A stretch of 11,974 bases of DNA from an uncultured Bacteroidales bacterium (GTDB lineage: Bacteria > Bacteroidota > Bacteroidia > Bacteroidales > P3): contig CAMWIS010000037.1 in the NCBI GenBank assembly GCA_947174375.1, forward strand, positions 1 through 11,974, read 5' to 3'. Within the stretch, counting starts at the first letter, position 1, and each line of letters starts with the position of its first letter. Shown piece after piece: positions 6,262-11,974 of this stretch. The notes under the pieces are model-generated. The model saw only the letters and a program-made list of their open reading frames with translations. It was not told the DNA's origin and did not search any database. The position numbers and the translations under genes are program-made.

Positions 6262-7722
6262 ATGGCATACAATCAGGCAATGATGATTCGACGGGACCTG
6301 TTGGCCCGTATGTGCAAACTCATTAAGGACGGCAACCTCAAGGAAGAGATAGACCGTATCCCCTTGATCATGCGTCCCCGTCACAGCAACGAGGTATCGC
6401 GCTGCTGTATCCACAAGGACCGGGCTGTCATCAAGTACCGGCTTATGGCGATTCTGGGCTTCGACGTCCGGGACGAGGAAGACGAATTGATTCCGCTTTC
6501 GCAATACGCCAAAATGGCGGAAGAACGGAAGGACTTTACCGATATCATGCTGACGGTGGTGGACGAGGCTTGCAGCTCCTGCGTCAAGTCCAACTACGTC
6601 GTGACGAATATGTGCCACGGCTGTATCGGTCATCCGTGTACGTTCGCTTGCCACAAGCAGGCCATCAGCGTAAACGAGAAAGCCCGGATCGACCCGTCCA
6701 AGTGCGTGAGCTGCGGGTTGTGTATGCAGGCCTGTCCGTTCAACGCCATCATCTACCAGGCGGTACCCTGCGAGGAATCCTGCCCCGTGGGCGCGATTTC
6801 CAAGGACGAATACGGTGTGGAACACATCGACGAAACGAAATGTATCTACTGCGGCCGTTGCCGTGAAGCCTGCCCTTACGGCGCCATCATGGAAAAGACG
6901 TATCTGGTGCAGATTTACGCCGCGTTGAAAGACCCGAAGAAAAAGGTCGTGGCCATGTTCGCGCCGGCTTTGGCGGGTCAGTTCCCCGCGCCGCTCGGCA
7001 AAATCATCACGGCCATCCGTGGCGTCGGTTTCGACGAAGTATGGGAAGTGGCCAAGGGGGCGAACGTCACGACGGAGAACGAAACGGCCGAATTTGAAGA
7101 ACGCATGGAAAAAGGCGAGCCGTTCATGACCACCTCTTGCTGCCATGCCTATACGGAGTTGACCAAAAAGCACCTGACGGAACTGGCGCCCTATGTGTCC
7201 ACCACGCGCACGCCGGCGAGCTATACGGCCGAACTCATCAAGAAGGAACAGCCGGATGCCGTAACCGTGTTCATCGCGCCTTGCGTTTCCAAACGTCACG
7301 AAGGTTTCTATGACCCGAATATGGACTATGTGATGTCGTTCGAGGAATTGGGCGCCATGATGGTGACGGCGGGCGTGGACGTGCTCTCGTGCGAGGAAAG
7401 CGAATACGACGGCGGCATCGACAACTCCGGCCGTGCGTTCCCGTACACGGGCGGCGTGCTGGATTCGGTCAAGAAATACGCCAAGCATCCCGAAAACATC
7501 CGTCCCTACATTGTGGACGGTATCGACAAGGCCGTCATCAAGAGCCTGAAGAACATCAAGAAGACGTGCGGCGGGCCCGATCAGCCCAACTTCATCGAAT
7601 TCATGATGTGCAAGGGCGGCTGCGTGAACGGTTGCAACGCCTTGGCCAACCCGCGGACGGCCACGCGTCAGATTCAGAACTTTATCGCGGAAGACGAGAA
7701 AAAGAAACAGGAGCAGGCCTGA
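6262..7722 (+). CDS. [FeFe] hydrogenase, group B type, catalytic subunit
   Basis: This 486-residue protein should interconvert protons and H2 at an H-cluster in the cytoplasm. The three H-cluster loops are present: L1 TSCC at 291-294, L2 PCVSKRHE at 340-347, and L3 E446-x-M-x-C450-xxx-C454. The N-terminal part is rich in iron-sulfur ligands. C104, C107, C118, C121, C126 and C130 form an irregular set, followed by C148-xx-C151-xx-C154-xxx-C158-P, C170-xxx-C174, and C194-xx-C197-xx-C200-xxx-C204-P. This layout, with the YVVTxMCHGC segment, is typical of group B (B1/B3) enzymes, not group A. L1 has His295 where group A has Pro. There is no flavin or NAD-binding partner gene nearby, so ferredoxin-type electron carriers are the likely partners. 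The next gene starts 1 nt after the stop. Confidence 0.93.
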   Translation: MAYNQAMMIRRDLLARMCKLIKDGNLKEEIDRIPLIMRPRHSNEVSRCCIHKDRAVIKYRLMAILGFDVRDEEDELIPLSQYAKMAEERKDFTDIMLTVVDEACSSCVKSNYVVTNMCHGCIGHPCTFACHKQAISVNEKARIDPSKCVSCGLCMQACPFNAIIYQAVPCEESCPVGAISKDEYGVEHIDETKCIYCGRCREACPYGAIMEKTYLVQIYAALKDPKKKVVAMFAPALAGQFPAPLGKIITAIRGVGFDEVWEVAKGANVTTENETAEFEERMEKGEPFMTTSCCHAYTELTKKHLTELAPYVSTTRTPASYTAELIKKEQPDAVTVFIAPCVSKRHEGFYDPNMDYVMSFEELGAMMVTAGVDVLSCEESEYDGGIDNSGRAFPYTGGVLDSVKKYAKHPENIRPYIVDGIDKAVIKSLKNIKKTCGGPDQPNFIEFMMCKGGCVNGCNALANPRTATRQIQNFIAEDEKKKQEQA

Positions 7723-7723
7723 T

Positions 7724-7978
7724 ATGAGCGCGGATAAAATCAAGGTTTCCATTTGCCTTGGCAGTTCCTGCTTCGCGCGGGGCAGTCAGAAGAACCTGGA
7801 AATCATGCAGGCGTATTTCGCCGAGAAGCACCTGGACGATAAAATCGATTTCGCCGGGCATCTGTGCGAGGAAGTCTGCAAGCAGGGGCCGACGCTCAAG
7901 ATAGGCGACAAAGTCTATTACGGCGTAACGGCCACGAATCTGCACGCCATATTGGACGATAATTTCAAGGACCTGTAA
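7724..7978 (+). CDS. Thioredoxin-like [2Fe-2S] ferredoxin, second copy
   Basis: This 84-residue protein has the same four-cysteine pattern as the gene at 5894: C11-x4-C16 (CLGSSC) and C48-x3-C52 (CEEVC), followed by TLKIGDKVYYGV. It is clearly a paralogue in fold, but the two proteins share little beyond the ligands and the predicted secondary structure. It begins 1 nt after the hydrogenase stop (TGA-T-ATG), so it is very probably coupled to the hydrogenase in translation and is the more likely stoichiometric partner of the two. A terminator-like hairpin follows. The frame and start are well defined. Confidence 0.88.
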   Translation: MSADKIKVSICLGSSCFARGSQKNLEIMQAYFAEKHLDDKIDFAGHLCEEVCKQGPTLKIGDKVYYGVTATNLHAILDDNFKDL

Positions 7979-8008
7979 CCGGTTCCCGATCGACCGACTG
8001 GATGCAAG

Positions 8009-8052
8009 ACCCCGACAAGGACCGTGCGAGACCGGACTTTGCCGGGGTTTTT
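8009..8052 (+). terminator. Intrinsic terminator between the hydrogenase and sensor genes
   Basis: An arm at 8009-8024 pairs with 8033-8048, with two mismatches and one G-T wobble, around an 8-nt loop. The base of the stem is ACCCCG/CGGGGT, followed by a T tract (8048-8052). It starts 31 nt after the second ferredoxin stop and ends 18 nt before the HydS-like start. It would separate or attenuate transcription between the catalytic and sensory halves of the locus. Confidence 0.7.
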
Positions 8053-8070
8053 GCTGAATGATAAAACGAA

Positions 8071-9825
8071 ATGCGTATGAAAGAAAACGTCATATATACC
8101 GAGAAAAACAATTGTCAGGACTGTTATAAATGTATCCGCGAATGTCCGGTCAAGTCCATCCGGATGGAGGGCAACAGCGCGTCGGTCATCTTCGACACCT
8201 GCATTTATTGCGGTCGCTGCGTGCGGATTTGTCCGTCCGACGCCAAGAAATACCGCGACGATTTGAGCCGGGTGCAGTATTGGCTGTCTTCGGGCGAAAA
8301 GGTGGTGGCCTGCATTGCGCCGACGTTCGTGACGGATTTCGGGCACATGACGACCGACCAGTTGGTCAAGGTGCTGTACAAATTGGGCTTCTCGGCCGTT
8401 TCGGAGGTGGCCATCGGCGCCGATATCGTGGCGCGGGAAACCAACCGCTGGCTGGCCGAACAGCCGGACGGGGTTTATATATCGTCGGCTTGTCCGGCCG
8501 TGGTCAACTATATGCACATCTATATGCCGGAGGCCTTGAACCATCTGTCGCCGGTGGTGTCGCCCATGGTGGCGCACGCGCGCCTGTTGCGCAAGACGCT
8601 GTTCCCGACCGAGAAACTCGTGTTCATCGGGCCGTGCATCGCCAAGAAAGACGAACGCGACTATAACGCAGACGTATTGGACGCCGCCGTGACGTTCCAA
8701 AACCTGAAGCGTTGGTTTGACGAGGAAAAGGTGGACCTCTATCCGTTCGACCGCATCGAAGTGCCCGACAACTTTATCATCGGGCGGCCGGGCACGGGCG
8801 ATATGTTCCCCGTGGACGGCGGGATGCTGGCCACGATGGCGGCCGATATGAAGGTGGCCGAAACCGATTATATGTGTTTTTCCGGTATGGAGCAGGTCAT
8901 CGACATCTGCGGCGAGATTCCGACGTGGAAAGAGAAAGGCAAACTGTTCCTCGAACTCATGGCCTGCAAGGGCGGCTGCATCAAGGGCCCGGCCATGATC
9001 AACCACGACGGCGTGGCGGCCAAGCGGCGCGCGATGATACAGATGCACGGGCAGTTGCAGAAATCGACCTTGCCCTACAAACCGTTGACGGAACCCGCCG
9101 GCATGGATTGGATTAACCGCGAGTTCGTGCGGGATTACAAGGTTAAATGCAAGTATCCGGAGGAAGATATCGTGGAGGCGCTCCGTTCGTTGGGCAAACG
9201 CACCGTCAAGGACGAATACAACTGTACGGGTTGCGGCTACGACAGTTGCCGGGCCTTGGCCGAAGCCATGCTGAGCGGCAACGCGCACCGCGAGATGTGC
9301 GTGTCGTGTATGCGGCAGGAAGCGCAGGAAAAAGCCTCGGTGCTGTTGCAGAAGATGCCCTACGGCGTGGTGACGGTGGACGACCACTTGAAGGTGGTGG
9401 AAGCCAACCGCAAGTTCGCCGAGATTATGGGCGACGAGCTCATGCAGGTCTATAAGGCCGTGCCGGGGCTCAAAGGCGTGGACATCCGTCGCGTGCTGCC
9501 GTTCCATAACCTGTTCGAGTCGCTGTTGCAGAGCGGCGGCGAGATGACCGAACACGACGTGCGCGAGGGCGACAATTTCTATCACTTGTCGTTGGTCACG
9601 ATACAGCAGTACAAAATGGTTTGCGGTATCATCCAGAACCTGCGTGCGCCGGAAATGCAGTACGAACTGCTGACCGACCGCATCCGGGAGGTCATCAAGC
9701 AAAACGTGGAGTCGGTGCAGCGCATCGCGTACCTTTTGGGCGAAAACGCCTCGTTTACCGAATCCATGCTCAACTCGATTGTCGATAGCCGGGAGACCGC
9801 GCCGGTCGTCCAAAAAACGGAATAA
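8071..9825 (+). CDS. [FeFe] hydrogenase, group C (putative sensory, HydS-like) with PAS domain
   Basis: This 584-residue protein has two N-terminal [4Fe-4S] motifs (C15/C18/C21/C25 and C44/C47/C50/C54). The H-cluster domain follows, with L1 SSACP (138-142), L2 PCIAKKDE (188-195) and L3 E295-x-M-x-C299-xxx-C303. An additional iron-sulfur motif (C385, C388, C393, C410) comes next, then a PAS domain at about 422-525 and a helical tail. In L1 the proton-relay cysteine of catalytic enzymes is Ala140, the hallmark of group C sensory hydrogenases. The family is thought to sense H2 or redox state and not to turn over H2 quickly. No kinase or other output domain is attached, so output probably goes through the phosphatase encoded 12 nt downstream. 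ATG 8077 is an alternative start, two codons in. Confidence 0.92.
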   Translation: MRMKENVIYTEKNNCQDCYKCIRECPVKSIRMEGNSASVIFDTCIYCGRCVRICPSDAKKYRDDLSRVQYWLSSGEKVVACIAPTFVTDFGHMTTDQLVKVLYKLGFSAVSEVAIGADIVARETNRWLAEQPDGVYISSACPAVVNYMHIYMPEALNHLSPVVSPMVAHARLLRKTLFPTEKLVFIGPCIAKKDERDYNADVLDAAVTFQNLKRWFDEEKVDLYPFDRIEVPDNFIIGRPGTGDMFPVDGGMLATMAADMKVAETDYMCFSGMEQVIDICGEIPTWKEKGKLFLELMACKGGCIKGPAMINHDGVAAKRRAMIQMHGQLQKSTLPYKPLTEPAGMDWINREFVRDYKVKCKYPEEDIVEALRSLGKRTVKDEYNCTGCGYDSCRALAEAMLSGNAHREMCVSCMRQEAQEKASVLLQKMPYGVVTVDDHLKVVEANRKFAEIMGDELMQVYKAVPGLKGVDIRRVLPFHNLFESLLQSGGEMTEHDVREGDNFYHLSLVTIQQYKMVCGIIQNLRAPEMQYELLTDRIREVIKQNVESVQRIAYLLGENASFTESMLNSIVDSRETAPVVQKTE

Positions 9826-9837
9826 GCGGGAGCGGGT

Positions 9838-11091
9838 ATGGAGAAGAAGGAAAAACTCTTTATAGAGATTGCGCATCACCACGAGAACAAGCACAACAAG
9901 CCGGTTTGCGGCGATACGTTCCTCTCGCGCAAGATAACGGACGACAACCGTTATGTGGCCGTGCTGTCCGATGGCTTGGGCAGCGGCATCAAGGCCAACG
10001 TACTGAGTACGATGACGGCCTCCATGGCGTTGAATTTCCGTCTGCGGCGCGAACCCATCCTGCGGTCGGCCCTGAACATCATGAACGCCTTGCCCGTCGA
10101 TTCGGCGCGCAACATCAGTTATGCGACGTTCACGATTGTGGATACGGATTTCGAGGGCACGACGGAAATCGTGGAGTTCGACGGGCCGGAATACCTGTTG
10201 TTCCGCGAAGGGCAGCAGGTGGAACCCGTCAAGGACGCCATCGGCATCGACCGCGAAGGGCAACAGTTTACGGCTTACAGCGGCGATGTGGAGGCGATGC
10301 GGCGCCTGGGCGCCGAACCCGACAAATTCCGTGTCATGTATCGTTCCCACCTCAAACTGTGCAAGGGCGACCGCATCATCTTCTACAGCGACGGCGTCGT
10401 GCAGTCGGGCATGGGGGCCAAAGACCACCCGTTCGGCTGGGGCGAGAAAGCCGTACGCGCGTACGTGCAGGAACTCATCCGGCAGAAACCCGATATATCC
10501 GCCCGCGACCTGTCGCGCAAGATTGTCAACGCGGCCTTGCAGAAAGACGGCATGAAGTCACGCGACGACATTACCTGCGCCGTGATTTACGCGCGCGACC
10601 CGCGGCAGCTGCTCATCTGTTCCGGCCCGCCCTACGACGCCAAGAACGACAAGACGCTGGCGGCGGCCGTGGATAAGTACGACGGCAAGAAGGTGGTTTG
10701 CGGCGGCACGACGTCCAAAATCCTGTCGCGGGAGTTGAACCGCGAGATTACCGTCGATATCAAGAACATCCGCACGCGCGAATATCCGCCGGCCGCGACG
10801 ATGCAGGGGGTGGATCTCGTGACCGAAGGCATCCTGACGTTGGGCATGGTGGCCGAAATGCTGGAGAAAGACAATCCGTTGGAAGAACACAAATATTCGC
10901 CGGCTTGGGATTTGATCCGGCTCATCATGGAGTCGGACATCATCGACCTGCTCATCGGCACGCGCATCAACGAGGCGCATCAAGACCCGTCCTTGCCCGT
11001 GGAGTTGGAAATCCGGCGCAACGTCGTCAAACGGATAGCGGCCTTGTTGGAAGAGAAATGGCTTAAAAAAGTCAATATCGCGTATCTGTAA
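9838..11091 (+). CDS. PP2C/SpoIIE-type serine phosphatase with extra C-terminal domain
   Basis: This 417-residue protein should remove phosphate from Ser/Thr residues of a partner protein. PP2C/SpoIIE metal-binding motifs are visible: CGDTF (Asp26), LSDGLGSG (Asp45), FYSDGVVQSG (Asp185) and RDDITCAVI (Asp243 and Asp244). The catalytic domain ends near residue 253. The remaining residues, about 255-417, form a distinct domain with CGGTTSKILSREL and GVDLVTEGILTLG, which I cannot assign to a characterised function. No transmembrane segment or kinase is present. The gene follows the HydS-like gene after 12 nt with a GGGAG just upstream. PP2C-type phosphatase genes are a known neighbour of group C hydrogenases, so a joint signalling role is likely; the target is unknown. 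Confidence 0.88.
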   Translation: MEKKEKLFIEIAHHHENKHNKPVCGDTFLSRKITDDNRYVAVLSDGLGSGIKANVLSTMTASMALNFRLRREPILRSALNIMNALPVDSARNISYATFTIVDTDFEGTTEIVEFDGPEYLLFREGQQVEPVKDAIGIDREGQQFTAYSGDVEAMRRLGAEPDKFRVMYRSHLKLCKGDRIIFYSDGVVQSGMGAKDHPFGWGEKAVRAYVQELIRQKPDISARDLSRKIVNAALQKDGMKSRDDITCAVIYARDPRQLLICSGPPYDAKNDKTLAAAVDKYDGKKVVCGGTTSKILSRELNREITVDIKNIRTREYPPAATMQGVDLVTEGILTLGMVAEMLEKDNPLEEHKYSPAWDLIRLIMESDIIDLLIGTRINEAHQDPSLPVELEIRRNVVKRIAALLEEKWLKKVNIAYL

Positions 11092-11110
11092 GGCGCGGCG
11101 GAGGAACTTC

Positions 11111-11974
11111 ATGGCGGCGGTGCAGTCTTATATCAAAGGATTTACAACCTATCTCCGGCTCGAAAAACATCTGTCCGAAGCCACGATAGCGGCCTATACG
11201 CACGATGTGGCGCAATTCGCTGCGTTTTTGCAGGAAGCGCGGCAGGCGCCCGTTTCGTGGACGGCCGTGCGGCAGGCGGAGGTCGAACGGTTCCTGAAAT
11301 ATCTCTACGATATGAATTTGGCGGCGGTGACGCAGGCCCGTATGCTGAGCGGCTTGAAATCCTTTTTCGGCTATCTGGTCGAGGAAGGGGAACTGAGCGT
11401 TTCGCCGGCCGAACTCGTGGAGGCGCCCCAGTGGCGGCGGCATTTGCCGGAGGTGCTGACGGTGGAGGAAATCGACCGTCTGATGCAGACCATCGACATG
11501 AGCAAGGCGGAGGGGCGGCGCAACAAGGCGATTTTGGCCGTGCTGTACGCTTGCGGCTTGCGGGTGTCGGAACTGACGAACCTGCGTATTTCCTGCCTGT
11601 TCCTCGACGACGGTTTCGTGCGCGTCATCGGCAAGGGCAACAAGGAACGGCTGGTACCGATCGGGCATGAGGCCATCCGCCTTGTGGAACATTATCTGCG
11701 TTACGACCGCAGCCAGTTGACCGTAAAGCCGGGTTGCGAGGACATCGTTTTCCTGAACCGGCGCGGCGGGCGTCTGAGCCGCGAGATGGTGTTCATGATG
11801 ATACGTCAGACGGCGGGGCTCGCCGGCGTGACGAAGCCGGTAAGCCCGCACAGTTTCCGCCACAGCTTCGCCACCCACCTTGTGGAGGGCGGCGCCGACC
11901 TGCGGGCCGTGCAGGAGATGTTGGGGCACGCGACGATTACGACGACCGAAATCTACACGCATTTGGACAAACGC
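11111..11974 (+). CDS. xerD: Tyrosine recombinase XerD-like, 3' end cut by the window
   Basis: The frame stays open to the last base; 288 residues are present, and a few C-terminal codons are missing compared with the usual length of about 300. The N-terminal SAM-like core-binding domain (about 1-105) is followed by the catalytic domain. All catalytic residues are present: Arg151 in ACGLRVSEL, Lys175 in GKGNKERLVP, His247 and Arg250 in HSFRHSF, His273 in LGHATI, and Tyr282 in IYTHLD. Such enzymes resolve chromosome dimers at dif with FtsK. A strong GGAGG lies 6 nt before the ATG at 11111. The gap from the phosphatase gene is 19 nt, so read-through from the hydrogenase locus is possible, but a functional link is unlikely. 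XerD is preferred over XerC on overall resemblance. Confidence 0.9.
   Translation, partial: MAAVQSYIKGFTTYLRLEKHLSEATIAAYTHDVAQFAAFLQEARQAPVSWTAVRQAEVERFLKYLYDMNLAAVTQARMLSGLKSFFGYLVEEGELSVSPAELVEAPQWRRHLPEVLTVEEIDRLMQTIDMSKAEGRRNKAILAVLYACGLRVSELTNLRISCLFLDDGFVRVIGKGNKERLVPIGHEAIRLVEHYLRYDRSQLTVKPGCEDIVFLNRRGGRLSREMVFMMIRQTAGLAGVTKPVSPHSFRHSFATHLVEGGADLRAVQEMLGHATITTTEIYTHLDKR

Noticed and set aside
6088..7752. 554-codon open frame on the minus strand across the group B hydrogenase gene
   Set aside because: It is antisense to a confidently identified hydrogenase and overlaps the ends of both ferredoxin genes; the composition is typical of an antisense shadow.
7918..10428. Very long open frame (836 codons) on the minus strand across the sensor hydrogenase and phosphatase genes
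   Set aside because: It lies antisense to two genes with clear conserved motifs, crosses their boundary, and its translation is rich in His, Arg and Ala with no recognisable domain. Strong third-position GC bias on the plus strand removes stops from the opposite frame.
11111..11974. XerD-like recombinase as the integrase of a mobile element carrying the hydrogen locus
   Set aside because: The protein looks like a housekeeping Xer recombinase, and no attachment repeats, insertion sequences, transfer genes or composition shift are seen around 5894-11091.

Overview
The window looks like chromosomal DNA from a fairly GC-rich member of the Bacteroidales. The evidence is the Bacteroidota-type promoters (TTTG, about 20 bp, TAnnTTTG) upstream of the tRNA and of the hydrogenase locus, A-rich leaders that mostly lack Shine-Dalgarno sequences, and the families present: an ECF sigma factor with a small membrane partner, a YczE/DUF6198-like membrane protein, and group B and group C [FeFe] hydrogenases. 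An Alistipes/Rikenellaceae-like source would fit, but that is a guess from base composition and gene content. I see no insertion sequence, phage gene, CRISPR array or long repeat.

Layout. Positions 1-591 hold the 3' part of a bile acid:sodium symporter (BASS)-family transporter. An ECF sigma factor (652-1140) follows, with a four-helix membrane protein directly downstream (1155-1736) that may control it. A DUF6198/YczE-like integral membrane protein (2517-1744, minus) converges on that pair. Divergent from it is glutaminase glsA (2633-3547), which ends at a bidirectional terminator shared with a minus-strand tRNA-Gln(TTG) that has its own promoter. Next come queG (epoxyqueuosine reductase) and ruvB (Holliday junction helicase), a minus-strand pair separated by 1 nt.

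The most interesting part is 5894-11091, a hydrogen metabolism and sensing locus on the plus strand. It encodes a thioredoxin-like [2Fe-2S] ferredoxin, a group B [FeFe] hydrogenase, a second thioredoxin-like [2Fe-2S] ferredoxin, a strong terminator-like hairpin, a group C (sensory, HydS-like) [FeFe] hydrogenase with a PAS domain, and a PP2C/SpoIIE-type phosphatase with an uncharacterised C-terminal domain. The first half is probably the catalytic H2-producing unit with its electron-transfer partners. The second half is probably a sensor/phosphatase pair that reports H2 or redox state. The H-cluster maturases HydE, HydF and HydG are not in the window. The window ends inside a xerD-like tyrosine recombinase that contains all its catalytic residues but lacks its last few codons.
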